Shown in pieces: positions 9,501 through 17,116 of a DNA stretch of 64,000 bases. The stretch lies in NCBI RefSeq assembly GCF_025854275.1, contig NZ_CP107567.1, forward strand, positions 6,758,001 through 6,822,000, given 5' to 3'. Each line of letters begins with the position of its first letter. Position 1 is the first letter of the stretch. Under the pieces are notes generated by a model. It was not told the DNA's origin. It saw nothing but the letters and a program-made list of their open reading frames with translations, and ran no database searches. Both the position numbers and the translations under genes were made by a program. This DNA is from Streptomyces peucetius. Lineage in GTDB: Bacteria > Actinomycetota > Actinomycetes > Streptomycetales > Streptomycetaceae.

Positions 9501-9868
9501 CCGGCACCGCGGACAACTTCACCGAGGCCCGCGGGCAGTCGCTGCTGCTGCCGGCCGGGAAGCACGAGGCGCTGCGGCTGGTGGCGGCCGCCCACAACGG
9601 CACCGTCGCCACCACCCTCACCGTCCGCTACACCGACGGCACCAGCGACGAGCTTCCCGTCACCGTGGGCGACTGGGCGGGTTCCGCGCCCACCGGCAGC
9701 ACCGTCGCCCTGGACATGGACCACCGCATCCGGCGGGGGCAGGGCGTCGACGGGCCGTCGGTCCGGCTGTTCGCGACGGCGGCGCCGCTGGACACGGGCC
9801 GGACCGTGCGTTCGCTGAGCCTGCCGGACGACCGGCGGGTCGAGGTGTACGCGATCACGCTCGACTGA
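6572..9868 (+). CDS. Secreted GH92 family alpha-1,2-mannosidase
   Basis: This 1098-residue exo-enzyme releases mannose from alpha-mannosides such as fungal or glycoprotein mannan. It starts with a Sec signal peptide (MHQLLRRIRARTSRAAV, hydrophobic core, cleavage near AQA-A). The GH92 N-terminal beta domain begins VDPFVGTQNFGNTFPGA, and the catalytic (alpha/alpha)6 domain follows (SLWDTYRPQNQL, HQYQWLVPQDP, GNDDLGTMSAWYVFSSLGLYP). A NEW3-like segment lies at about residues 830-930, and a C-terminal beta-sandwich like NPCBM/carbohydrate-binding modules at about 950-1098. AGGAGAGGG at 6557-6565 fixes the start at 6572; an in-frame start 17 codons upstream lacks one. The gene stands alone between terminators and has a LacI-like operator. 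Confidence 0.94.
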   Translation: MHQLLRRIRARTSRAAVIPLAAGLAWGGLLAPAPAAQAAAPVAEDPAALVDPFVGTQNFGNTFPGASAPFGMVQVSPDTGGQGGYDYQQDRIHGFSQTHLSGVGCSVVGELPLMPTTGAVDTVDPARYRSAYSHEDEEAEPGYYRVGLQTYGIDAELTATPRTGWQRYTFPATGEANVLFNTGKANQRVYDSEVHVVGDRTVEGRVEAGNFCAGKDRHTVYFTATFDRPFAAYGTWRGDTRAPGSRDAEGEGGNGAWVTFDAADDRDVVVKVGLSYTGPDGARKNLAAETGDSYDFDATRAALRATWQRQLGSVRVGGGTLERQRAFYTALYHAQLHPNLAGDVDGRYAGFDGGTHTADGFTPYQNFSLWDTYRPQNQLLELLQPQVARDVALSVVAAGRDGGWLPRWALANSETNIMTGDPVTPFLVEAWSKGLLAGHEEEAYALLRKNATSTPPADSPYNGRSGVEHYAARGYVPSGLELGEDCADKGGDNDCKHPASATLEYAAADASLALMARALGHDADARLFAARGQWYRNLWDSEIGQFRPRTAEGTWLTPYDPVEAAHQFHEGGAHQYQWLVPQDPAGLVALMGGRATTEERLDRFFAYDKLLADPERTAREDWISAPYDYYGKPTYNPNNEPDLHAPYMYLWAGAPAKTATVVRAAMTLFTTGPDGMTGNDDLGTMSAWYVFSSLGLYPTMSGGDFLAVSSPQFSSAVVEVGEYGTEQGGTLTIEAPGASDTTRYIQRSSFDGRDLRRTWLDWDAVAHGGTLTHELGDTPSAWGTGKDAEPPSVNRAAADSRRHLDASLRTGSDVVPESDAPQTAHLALDVLGQAPGALHVTVRATAPEGWRVRVPSAFRLDSRRLPVQRTVEPEVTVPAQAAPGSYRVRFEVSATGAGSVTREATVEVREPGACAVRAEGQCAVDLTREANHDGTATVAASGEGDFDGGGWSYDAALLPEAGQVTWGGVVYQAPDASGTADNFTEARGQSLLLPAGKHEALRLVAAAHNGTVATTLTVRYTDGTSDELPVTVGDWAGSAPTGSTVALDMDHRIRRGQGVDGPSVRLFATAAPLDTGRTVRSLSLPDDRRVEVYAITLD

Positions 9869-9876
9869 GAGATGCC

Positions 9877-9915
9877 GGAAGGGGGCCCGGGACGACGGTC
9901 CCGGGCCCCCTTTCC
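9877..9915. terminator. Bidirectional terminator between the GH92 and IclR genes
   Basis: Arms of 17 bases (9877-9893 and 9898-9915) pair almost perfectly around a 4-base loop, with one bulged T. It sits 8 bases after the GH92 stop and 7 bases before the stop of the convergent regulator, so it can serve both transcripts. Confidence 0.85.
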
Positions 9916-9922
9916 GTTGTCG

Positions 9923-10723
9923 TCAGGCCTGTCCGTTGGTGTTCGCGAGTGCCGCGGACAGGTCGCGGGCGACCTCCTGGAGCAGCGGCACCATCTTCTC
10001 CGTGGCCGCCTCCGTCACCCGGCCCGCCGGACCGGAGATCGAGACCGCGGCGGCCGTGGGGGAGTCGGGCACGGAGACCGCCAGGCAGCGGACACCGATC
10101 TCCTGCTCGTTGTCGTCCACCGCGTAACCGGCCCTGCGGACCTGCTCCAGCGCCTCCAGGAAGCCTTCCGGCGTCGTGATCGTCTTCTCGGTCGCGGCCG
10201 GCATGCCGGTACGGGCCAGCAGTGCCCGTACCTCGTCCGCCGGGGTGTGCGCGAGGAGGGCCTTGCCCACGCCGGTGGAGTGCGGCAGCACCCGACGGCC
10301 GACCTCGGTGAACATGCGCATCGAGTGCTTCGAGGGCACCTGGGCCACGTACACGATCTCGTCGCCGTCGAGCAGCGCCATGTTGGCGGTCTCGCCGGTC
10401 TCCTCGACGAGGCGGGCCAGATAGGGGCGTGCCCAGGTGCCGAGGAGGCGGGACGCGGACTCGCCGAGGCGGATCAGCCGGGGGCCGAGCGCATAGCGGC
10501 GGTTGGGCTGCTGCCGTACGTAGCCGCAGGCGACCAGGGTGCGCATGAGCCGGTGGATGGTGGGCAGGGGGAGACCGCTGCTGGCGGAGAGCTCGCTGAG
10601 ACCGACCTCGCCACCGGCGTCGGCCATTCGTTCGAGCAGGTCGAAGGCGCGCTCAAGGGACTGCACGCCGCCGCTGGCGGCGGGCTTGGCTGCGTCGGTG
10701 GCGCTGGCGCTGGACGTCGGCAC
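9923..10723 (-). CDS. allR: IclR-family repressor of allantoin degradation (AllR-like)
   Basis: This 266-residue regulator has an IclR winged helix at about residues 20-80 (SLERAFDLLERMADAGGEVGLSELSA split over two helices, then LPTIHRLMRTLVACGYV) and an IclR effector domain at about 95-260. The effector domain includes the ligand-pocket phrases VGKALLA and NEQEIGVRCLAVSV. I chose GTG at 10721-10723 because GAAAGGA lies 8 bases upstream; a TTG ten codons earlier has no such site. It is divergent from allantoinase and allantoicase, the classical AllR targets, and the intergenic region carries two inverted repeats. Family members respond to allantoate or glyoxylate; which applies here is not known. 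Confidence 0.88.
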   Translation of the reverse strand: MPTSSASATDAAKPAASGGVQSLERAFDLLERMADAGGEVGLSELSASSGLPLPTIHRLMRTLVACGYVRQQPNRRYALGPRLIRLGESASRLLGTWARPYLARLVEETGETANMALLDGDEIVYVAQVPSKHSMRMFTEVGRRVLPHSTGVGKALLAHTPADEVRALLARTGMPAATEKTITTPEGFLEALEQVRRAGYAVDDNEQEIGVRCLAVSVPDSPTAAAVSISGPAGRVTEAATEKMVPLLQEVARDLSAALANTNGQA

Positions 10724-10890
10724 GTCGGCGGTCCTTTCGGGCAGGCAGGGCAAGCCAGCAGCCTACCGGGCGCATGTGCGGGGCACATCGTCCGCCAAGG
10801 GGCGTCCTGGCCGGTCAGGGGATGTTTGTCCCCGTGTCTGCGATGTTGCGCGGGCCTGCTTCCGGCTGAAGCGACCATACTGGAATGGAA

Positions 10891-10919
10891 TTGTACTTCC
10901 ACTTTGTGGAAATGTACAA
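10891..10919. promoter_or_regulatory. Candidate AllR operator, nested inverted repeat
   Basis: A perfect inverted repeat TTCCACTTTGTGGAA (10897-10911) is nested in outer arms TTGTAC (10891-10896) and GTACAA (10914-10919). It lies midway between the IclR-type regulator and allantoinase genes. IclR-family proteins bind short palindromes of this type, so autoregulation plus control of the catabolic genes is likely. Confidence 0.65.
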
Positions 10920-10976
10920 GGGTGACCCTCCGGCTCCGGCGGGTCTTGACGGGTGCTGGTCGGAGGGGAAGACTCC

Positions 10977-10993
10977 TTCAACAGTTCGTTGAA
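10977..10993. promoter_or_regulatory. Second candidate operator upstream of allantoinase
   Basis: TTCAAC and GTTGAA arms are separated by 5 bases, 33 bases before the allantoinase GTG. The arms resemble those of the first palindrome (TTC-AC / GT-GAA), suggesting that the same IclR-family protein reads both. Its position near the likely transcription start suits repression. Confidence 0.6.
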
Positions 10994-11025
10994 TTTTTGC
11001 TGGACAGTGGAAGTGAGGGGAGCGG

Positions 11026-12387
11026 GTGTCCGACGTGCAAGACGTGTCCGACGTGGAAGTGGAACTGGTCCTGCGCTCGACGCGGGTGGTCACCCCCGAG
11101 GGGACGCGCGCCGCGACGGTCGCCGTCGCCGGCGGGCGGATCACCGCGGTGGGGCCGTACGACGCCGAGGTGCCGGCCGGTGCGCGGCTCGAAGACTTCG
11201 GGGACGACGTCGTCCTGCCCGGCCTCGTCGACACCCACGTCCATGTGAACGACCCCGGCCGCACCGAGTGGGAGGGCTTCTGGACGGCCACCCGCGCGGC
11301 CGCGGCGGGCGGCATCACCACGCTGCTCGACATGCCCCTCAACTCCCTGCCGCCCACCACCACGGTCGACCACCTCGCCACCAAGCGGGAGGTCGCCCGC
11401 AGCAAGGCGCACATCGACGTCGGCTTCTGGGGCGGCGCGATCCCCTCCAACGTCAAGGACCTGCGGCCGCTGCACGACGCGGGCGTCTTCGGCTTCAAGT
11501 GCTTCCTGTCGCCGTCCGGCGTCGAGGAGTTCCCCGAGCTCGACCAGGAGCAGCTCGCCCGCTCCATGGCGGAGATCTCCGGGTTCGGCGGACTGCTGAT
11601 CGTGCACGCCGAGGACCCGCACCACCTGGCGGCCGCGCCGCAGCAGAGCGGCCCCAGGTACGCCGACTTCCTCGCGTCCCGGCCCCGGGACGCGGAGAAC
11701 ACCGCGATCGAGGGCCTGATCTCGCACGCCAAGCGGCTCGGCGCCCGCGTCCACGTCCTGCACCTCTCCTCCAGTGACGCCCTGCCGCTGATCGCCGCCG
11801 CCAAGCGGGACGGGGTCGCCGTCACCGTCGAGTCCTGCCCGCACTTCCTCACGCTCACCGCGGAGGAGGTCCCGGACGGCGCCACCGAGTTCAAGTGCTG
11901 CCCGCCCATCCGGGAGGCCGCCAATCAGGACGCGCTCTGGCAGGGCCTCGCCGACGGCACCATCAACTGCATCGTCTCCGACCACTCACCCTGCACCACC
12001 GACCTCAAGACCCCGGACTTCGCATCCGCCTGGGGCGGTATCTCCTCGCTCCAGCTCGGCCTGCCCGCGATCTGGACCGAGGCCCGCAAGCGCGGCCACA
12101 CCCTCGACGACGTCGTCCGCTGGATGGCGAAGGCCCCCGCGGACCTGGCGGGCCTGAGCGCCAAGGGCGCCGTCGAGGCGGGCCGCGACGCCGACTTCGC
12201 GGTCCTCGCTCCCGACGAGACCTTCACCGTCGACCCTGCAGAGCTGTACCACCGCAACCAGGCGACCGCGTACGCCGGCAGGACGCTGTACGGGGTCGTC
12301 AGATCGACGTGGCTGCGCGGCGAGCGGATCGCGGAGAACGGCAACCTGGCCGCGCCGACGGGCCGGCTGCTCGAAAGGAACAACTGA
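11026..12387 (+). CDS. allB: Allantoinase
   Basis: This enzyme opens the hydantoin ring of allantoin to give allantoate, an early step in recovering nitrogen from purines. The 453-residue cyclic amidohydrolase shows the metal ligands in order: [15 protein letters not shown] after the first strand, the carboxylated Lys in [14 protein letters not shown], the HLSS histidine and the Asp in SDHSPC. The [10 protein letters not shown] phrase marks allantoinase rather than dihydropyrimidinase. GTG at 11026 is preceded by GAGGGGAG. Allantoicase follows 3 bases later, so the two are co-transcribed under the AllR-like regulator. Confidence 0.95.
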   Translation: MSDVQDVSDVEVELVLRSTRVVTPEGTRAATVAVAGGRITAVGPYDAEVPAGARLEDFGDDVVLPGLVDTHVHVNDPGRTEWEGFWTATRAAAAGGITTLLDMPLNSLPPTTTVDHLATKREVARSKAHIDVGFWGGAIPSNVKDLRPLHDAGVFGFKCFLSPSGVEEFPELDQEQLARSMAEISGFGGLLIVHAEDPHHLAAAPQQSGPRYADFLASRPRDAENTAIEGLISHAKRLGARVHVLHLSSSDALPLIAAAKRDGVAVTVESCPHFLTLTAEEVPDGATEFKCCPPIREAANQDALWQGLADGTINCIVSDHSPCTTDLKTPDFASAWGGISSLQLGLPAIWTEARKRGHTLDDVVRWMAKAPADLAGLSAKGAVEAGRDADFAVLAPDETFTVDPAELYHRNQATAYAGRTLYGVVRSTWLRGERIAENGNLAAPTGRLLERNN

Positions 12388-12390
12388 ACC

Positions 12391-13524
12391 GTGTCTGCAT
12401 CCTCCATCCCCTCCTTCACCGGTGACGCCAGCCCGTACGGCGGCGGCGACCCGTACGCCGACTACCGCACCGCCGGTCCGTCGGGGTTCCCCTTCACCCA
12501 GTACACCGATCTCGCCGACCGCCGCCTCGGCGCCGGTGTCGTCGCCGCCAACGACGAGTTCTTCGCCGAGCGCGAGAACCTGCTGAAGCCCGAGCCCGCC
12601 GAGTTCGACCCCGAGCACTTCGGGCACAAGGGCAAGGTCATGGACGGCTGGGAGACCCGCCGCCGCCGCGGTGTCTCCGCCGAGCAGCCCCACCCCACCG
12701 ACGAGGACCACGACTGGGCGCTCGTACGCCTCGGTGCCCCCGGCGTCGTACGCGGCATCGTCGTCGACACGGCGCACTTCCGGGGCAACTACCCGCAGGC
12801 CGTGTCGATCGAGGGCACGTCCGTCGCCGGCTCCCCCTCCCCGGAGGAGCTCCTCGGCGACGACGTGAAGTGGACGACGCTGGTCCCGCGCACCGCCGTC
12901 GGCGGCCACGCCGCCAACGGCTTCGCCGTCGACGTCGAGCAGCGCTTCACCCACCTGCGGGTCAACCAGCACCCCGACGGCGGCATCGCGCGCCTGCGCG
13001 TGTACGGCGAGGTCGTGCCCGACCCCGCCTGGCTCGGCGCGCTCGGCACCTTCGACCTCGTGGCGCTCGAGAACGGCGGCCAGGTCGAGGACGCCTCCGA
13101 CCGCTTCTACTCCCCGGCCACCAACACCGTCCAGCCCGGCCGCTCCCGCAAGATGGACGACGGCTGGGAGACCCGCCGCCGCCGTGACAAGGGCAACGAC
13201 TGGATTCGCTACCAGCTGGCCGGCCACAGCGAGATCCGCGCCGTCGAGATCGACACCGCGTACCTCAAGGGCAACAGCGCGGGCTGGGCCGCGCTGTCCG
13301 TACGGGACGGGGCGGAGGGCGCCGAGTGGCGCGAGGTCCTGCCCCGCACGCGGCTCCAGCCCGACGCCAACCACCGGTTCGTGCTGGGCGCCCCGGCGAT
13401 CGGCACCCATGTGCGGATCGACATCTACCCCGACGGCGGCATCTCCCGTCTGCGGCTGTTCGGTTCCCTGACCGAACAGGGCGCGGCGAGGCTCACCGCC
13501 CGCCACCAGGAGCTCGGCGGCTGA
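12391..13524 (+). CDS. alc: Allantoicase
   Basis: This 377-residue enzyme hydrolyses allantoate to ureidoglycolate and urea, directly after allantoinase in purine catabolism. It contains the two repeated jelly-roll allantoicase domains, seen as duplicated phrases: KVMDGWETRRRRG near residue 85 and KMDDGWETRRRRDKGNDW near 255, each followed by a beta-rich segment ending HPDGGIARLRVYG or YPDGGISRLRLFG. The GTG start follows the allantoinase stop by 3 bases with AAAGGAAC as ribosome site. The gene ends in a strong pair of hairpins. Confidence 0.96.
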   Translation: MSASSIPSFTGDASPYGGGDPYADYRTAGPSGFPFTQYTDLADRRLGAGVVAANDEFFAERENLLKPEPAEFDPEHFGHKGKVMDGWETRRRRGVSAEQPHPTDEDHDWALVRLGAPGVVRGIVVDTAHFRGNYPQAVSIEGTSVAGSPSPEELLGDDVKWTTLVPRTAVGGHAANGFAVDVEQRFTHLRVNQHPDGGIARLRVYGEVVPDPAWLGALGTFDLVALENGGQVEDASDRFYSPATNTVQPGRSRKMDDGWETRRRRDKGNDWIRYQLAGHSEIRAVEIDTAYLKGNSAGWAALSVRDGAEGAEWREVLPRTRLQPDANHRFVLGAPAIGTHVRIDIYPDGGISRLRLFGSLTEQGAARLTARHQELGG

Positions 13525-13561
13525 CGAGCCGTCATGGAACGGGGAGGCACACCCCCCCTCC

Positions 13562-13643
13562 CGCGCGGGGCGCACCGGCCGACAGCAACGGTGCGCCCCG
13601 CGCGCACGCCTCGCGCACACCGCGCCGGCGGCGAGGCGTGCGC
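13562..13643. terminator. Two overlapping perfect hairpins between allantoicase and SDR genes
   Basis: The first hairpin has 16-bp perfect arms (13562-13577 and 13589-13604). The second has 13-bp perfect arms (13602-13614 and 13631-13643) and shares 3 bases with the first, so they cannot both form fully. They lie between two convergent genes and probably each serve one direction. Confidence 0.8.
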
Positions 13644-13654
13644 GAGGGTATCGC

Positions 13655-14413
13655 TCAGGCCGCGTGGCCGCCGTCCACGGAGAACTCCGCGCCCGTGACG
13701 TACGCCGCCTCGTCGCCCGCCAGATAGGCGACCGTCGACGCGACCTCGTCCGGGGCGCCGAAGCGGCCCAGTGCCGTGTCCGCCTTCTGCGGCTCCGCGT
13801 ACGGGCCGTCCGCCGGGTTCATGTCGGTGTCGATCGGGCCCGGGTGGACGATGTTCGCGGTGATGCCCCGCCCACCCAACTCCCGTGCCTGGGGGTACCT
13901 CCCGGCGAAGCCAGGGGGAGCCTTCGTCAGGCCGGTCAGCGCCGTTTTGCTCATCGCGCAGAGGGTGCCGCCGGGGCCGGGGACGCGCTGGGGCATGCAG
14001 GTGCCTATCGTGATGATGCGCGAGCCGCTCCCCATGCGGGCGGCGGCCGCGCGGGACGTGAGGTAGGTGCCCCGTACGTTCACCCCGAGCACCCGGTCCA
14101 CGTCGGTGACCGCGATGTTCTCCAGCGGCCCGAGCACACCCACGCCCGCGTTGTTGATGAGGATGTCGAGCCCGCCGAGGGCATCGGCGGTGCGGGCCAC
14201 CGCCTCGGCGGCCTCGGCCGCGTCGCCCGAGTAGGCGCGCAGCGCCAGGCCGCGCCGGCCTGCCGCCTCGATCCGCCGGACGACCTCCTCCGCGGCGTCC
14301 TTCCCCGCCACATAGGTGATCGCCACATCGGCGCCGCCGCGGGCCAGGCGCAGTGCGGTCGCCGCGCCGATCCCGCGGCTGCCGCCGGTCACCAGAGCCA
14401 CCTTGCCGTTCAT
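13655..14413 (-). CDS. SDR-family oxidoreductase lacking the catalytic tyrosine, probably inactive
   Basis: This is a FabG-like classical short-chain dehydrogenase of 252 residues. It has the cofactor motif TGGSRGIGAATA, the NNAG motif (INNAGVGVLG), the TDMNPADGP loop and a C-terminal TGAEFSVDGG. Two features suggest it no longer works. The YxxxK catalytic motif reads CAMSK, with Cys152 (codon TGC, complement of 13958-13960) for Tyr. A nine-residue insertion after LTGLTKA is encoded by a GC-rich repeat. The start at 14413 is chosen because GGAGG lies 5 bases upstream, rather than the ATG at 14428. Related intact proteins are uncharacterised reductases. Sequencing error at one base remains possible for the Cys codon. 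Confidence 0.85.
   Translation of the reverse strand: MNGKVALVTGGSRGIGAATALRLARGGADVAITYVAGKDAAEEVVRRIEAAGRRGLALRAYSGDAAEAAEAVARTADALGGLDILINNAGVGVLGPLENIAVTDVDRVLGVNVRGTYLTSRAAAARMGSGSRIITIGTCMPQRVPGPGGTLCAMSKTALTGLTKAPPGFAGRYPQARELGGRGITANIVHPGPIDTDMNPADGPYAEPQKADTALGRFGAPDEVASTVAYLAGDEAAYVTGAEFSVDGGHAA
13889..13920. repeat. GC-rich hairpin repeat unit inserted within the SDR gene
   Basis: A 32-base unit beginning CTGGGGGTACCTCCC and ending CCAGGGGGAG lies inside the SDR gene. It adds about nine residues (PPGFAGRYPQ region) where relatives have only the short GLARDLG turn. The unit can fold (CTCCC at 13899-13903 with GGGAG at 13916-13920). It resembles the short GC-rich repeats scattered in streptomycete genomes. 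No second copy is seen in the window. Confidence 0.6.
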
Positions 14414-14589
14414 CGAAGCCTCCGTCATCCGTTAAGTGGTTGCGGCTTCAATCACATCGGTTCCTCAGGCTCCGTGCTGGCGGTGATCGGACATCACGCT
14501 CGGCGCACCGATGAGTTCGAAGGCCCCGCGCGGTCAGAGCTGTGACACTCATCGAAACCCGACGAAACGGGATGAAAGGCGGAAGAATC

Positions 14590-15198
14590 ATGGCGAAGCT
14601 CAGCCTCACCCAGTTCCTCACCCTCGACGGCGTCTACCAGGCCCCCGGCGGACCCGAGGAGGACACCCGCGGCGGCTTCGACCTCGGTGGCTGGTCGGTG
14701 CCGTACGGCGACGAGGACTTCGGGAAGTTCATCGACGAGGTCTTCGGCCGGGTCGGCGCCTTCCTCCTCGGCCGCCGCACCTACGAAATCTTCGCGAGCT
14801 ACTGGCCCAAGCAGACCGACCCCGCCGACCCGGTCGCGTCCAAGCTCAACTCCCTGCCCAAGTACGTCGCCTCGACCACGCTCGAGTCGGCCGACTGGGC
14901 CAACTCGACGATCATCGGTGGCGACCTCGTCGAGGAGGTCACCGCGCTCAAGGAGCACACCGACGGGGAACTCCAGATGCACGGCAGCGGAGGCCTCGCC
15001 CGGTCCCTGATGAAACACGACCTGATCGACACGCTGCACCTGGTCGTCTTCCCCGTGGTGCTCGGCAAGGGCATGCACCTTTTCGCGGAAGGCGCGACCC
15101 CCACCGCGTTCAGGCACGTCGAGGCGCGCACCACCGGAGCCGGAGCCGCCATCCACACGTACGAACTGGCGGGCCGGCCGACGTACGGCAGCTACTGA
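14590..15198 (+). CDS. Dihydrofolate reductase-family protein (RibD C-terminal domain)
   Basis: This 202-residue protein of the RibD C-terminal/YwjB group begins AKLSLTQFLTLDGVYQAPGG and contains VGAFLLGRRTYEIFASYWP and the nucleotide-binding HGSGGLARSLM segment. Members have the DHFR fold and bind NADPH, but most have no known substrate. The start at 14590 follows GGCGGAAGA. Upstream in-frame starts to 14542 lack ribosome sites. It is divergent from the SDR gene, with 176 bases between. Confidence 0.9.
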   Translation: MAKLSLTQFLTLDGVYQAPGGPEEDTRGGFDLGGWSVPYGDEDFGKFIDEVFGRVGAFLLGRRTYEIFASYWPKQTDPADPVASKLNSLPKYVASTTLESADWANSTIIGGDLVEEVTALKEHTDGELQMHGSGGLARSLMKHDLIDTLHLVVFPVVLGKGMHLFAEGATPTAFRHVEARTTGAGAAIHTYELAGRPTYGSY

Positions 15199-15296
15199 GG
15201 GAAACATGTAGCAGCCACACGTCCCTCCCCGGTACGGTGATCGCCCCCCGTGGGAGCCGCCGACGTCTCCACCCCTGCCGCACCCCAGGAGACCCG

Positions 15297-16223
15297 GTGT
15301 CGTCGATCGCCGTACCCGCGCCCGCGCTCGCACCGCGCCGCGCCTGGCTCACCGATCTGCCGGTGCTGCTCGTCGCCGTCGTGTGGGGCGCCAGCTACCT
15401 CGCGGCCAAGGGCATCACCACCACCCACACCGTCGTCGCCGTCCTCGTCCTGCGGTTCGCCCTCGTCCTGCCGGCGCTCGCCCTCGCCGGGCGGCGCAGG
15501 CTGCGGGCGCTGACCGCCGCCCAGTGGCGGGGCGCGGCGCTGCTCGGACTGATCCTGAGCGCCGTCTTCCTGCTCGAGACCTACGGCGTCGTGAACACCT
15601 CCGCCACCAACGCCGGGCTCATCATCAGTCTCACCATGATCCTCACCCCGCTCGCGGAGGCGGCCGTGGTCCGGCGGCGGCCGTCCGCGTCCTTCCTCGC
15701 CGCGGCCGCCGTCTCGGTCGCCGGAGTGCTGCTGCTGACCCAGGGCGCGGGTGTCACCACCCCGTCCACGGGCGACCTGCTGATGCTGCTGGCCGCCGTG
15801 GTCCGCACCGTCCATGTGCTGGCCATGGCGAGGATCAAGGCGGTGCTCGGCGCCGACTCGCTCTCCTTGACGACCGTCCAACTCGGCGCGGCCGTCGCGG
15901 TGTTCGCCGTGCTCGCCGGCCTGCCCGGCAGTGGGACGTCACCGTGGGCCGTGGCGGTCGGCTTCGGGCCGCGCGAATGGGTGGGGCTGGTGTTCCTGTC
16001 CCTGTTCTGCACCTTGTTCGCGTTCTTCGTGCAGATGTGGGCGGTGCGGCGCACCTCGCCGTCCCGCGTCAGTCTGCTGCTCGGCACCGAGCCGCTGTGG
16101 GCCGCCGCGGCCGGCATCACCCTCGGCGGCGAACACCTCGGCCCGGCCGGTCTGCTGGGCGCGGCGCTCGTGCTCACCGGGACGACCTGGGGCCGCCGCG
16201 CCGCCGCCCGGGCCGACTGCTGA
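15297..16223 (+). CDS. EamA/DMT-family transporter
   Basis: This 308-residue inner-membrane protein has about ten hydrophobic helices arranged as two EamA repeats (residues about 18-145 and 160-300). Typical phrases are VVWGASYLAAKG in the first helix, ETYGVVNTSATNAGLIISLTMILTPL split over helices 3-4, and GTEPLWAAAAGITLGGEHL in helix 9. The family exports amino acids, nucleosides or drugs. GTG at 15297 is preceded by CAGGAGA. The gene stands 98 bases after the RibD-like gene. No regulator or substrate clue is adjacent. Confidence 0.92.
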   Translation: MSSIAVPAPALAPRRAWLTDLPVLLVAVVWGASYLAAKGITTTHTVVAVLVLRFALVLPALALAGRRRLRALTAAQWRGAALLGLILSAVFLLETYGVVNTSATNAGLIISLTMILTPLAEAAVVRRRPSASFLAAAAVSVAGVLLLTQGAGVTTPSTGDLLMLLAAVVRTVHVLAMARIKAVLGADSLSLTTVQLGAAVAVFAVLAGLPGSGTSPWAVAVGFGPREWVGLVFLSLFCTLFAFFVQMWAVRRTSPSRVSLLLGTEPLWAAAAGITLGGEHLGPAGLLGAALVLTGTTWGRRAAARADC

Positions 16224-16234
16224 CTTCGAAGCCC

Positions 16235-16681
16235 ATGCGATCGCTTCAGTACGACATGGCCTTCCGCAACCGCGCCAAGCGGACGCAGACCTGGGGCTTC
16301 GCCCTGCTGTCCGTGGCGGCGCTGCTGTGGGTGTGGTTCGGCGTACTGCTGCTCCTCCCGTACACCCTGGACGGCAAGTACGGCGAAGGCAGGGAGTGCC
16401 AGTCCCGGCTGGCCCCGGCGTTGCCCAGCTTTGTCGACATGACGCGCACGGAGTACCCATGGCTGCTGCCGTCGGCCATGTCCGACCCCCTCGACCCGGA
16501 GCTGCCCGGCGACCGGGGCAGGGCCCGGCCGCGGCGGACGGTACGGCGGGCGCGCAAGAGGGGCCTCCGGGCCTCCAGATGCGCGGCGTACGACGGCTCC
16601 CGGTGCGCTGGTAGGGCACCCGCCCTACTCCGTACGCTGCTCGGCGGACCGCACGCACCGACTCGGCCAAGGAGCCCGCGC
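16235..16681 (+). other. Possible small membrane-protein gene fused in frame to the thioesterase gene
   Basis: An ATG at 16235 opens a frame with a convincing beginning: a basic N terminus (RNRAKRTQTW) and one strong transmembrane segment (FALLSVAALLWVWFGVLLLLPY). Family-like sequence fades after about residue 60 and the frame becomes low-complexity and basic. No stop occurs before the thioesterase start at 16682, so it reads straight through. I see this as the remnant of a small one-helix membrane protein whose end has been lost by a frameshift. A genuine membrane-anchored thioesterase of 293 residues is less likely because the thioesterase has its own ribosome site. Confidence 0.35.
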
Positions 16682-17116
16682 ATGACCGGACTTGAACTCG
16701 ACACGGCCCGCGAGGTGCTCGACAGCCAGCCGTTCAGCAGACTGGTCGGGGCGCGGATCACCGCTTTCGGGGACGGGGAGGCGGTGCTCGAAGTGGACAT
16801 TGGCGAGGAACTGCACCAGCAGAACGGCTTTCTGCACGGCGGTGTCGTCGCCTACGCCGCCGACAACGCCATCACCTTCGCCGCCGGGACGACGCTCGGA
16901 CCGGCGGTGCTGACCGGCGGGTTCTCCGTCCAGTACGTCCGGCCCGCCACCGGACGGAGCCTTCTCGCCCGTGCCGCCGTCGTGCACAGCGGACGGCGGC
17001 AGGCCGTGGTCCGCTGCGACCTGTTCACCACCGGCCCGGACGGCGACGAGACCCTCTGCGCCGTCGCGCAGGGCACCGTGCTGTCCGCCGCCCCGCAACC
17101 CGAGAGGAAGCCGTGA
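16682..17116 (+). CDS. PaaI-type hotdog-fold thioesterase
   Basis: This 144-residue single hotdog domain shows the family core NGFLHGGVVAYAADNAITFAA followed by the central strand (SVQYVRPATG). The HGG turn and the Asp in AADNA mark the active site of PaaI/YbgC-like acyl-CoA thioesterases. AAGGAG lies about 7 bases before the ATG. Its stop overlaps the GTG of the P450 gene, so the two are coupled; a shared acyl substrate is conceivable but unproven. Confidence 0.9.
   Translation: MTGLELDTAREVLDSQPFSRLVGARITAFGDGEAVLEVDIGEELHQQNGFLHGGVVAYAADNAITFAAGTTLGPAVLTGGFSVQYVRPATGRSLLARAAVVHSGRRQAVVRCDLFTTGPDGDETLCAVAQGTVLSAAPQPERKP

Noticed and set aside
11026..12387. Dihydropyrimidinase as identity of the amidohydrolase at 11 kb
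   Set aside because: The [10 protein letters not shown] motif and immediate neighbour allantoicase mark allantoinase; the true dihydropyrimidinase is at 43.6 kb.
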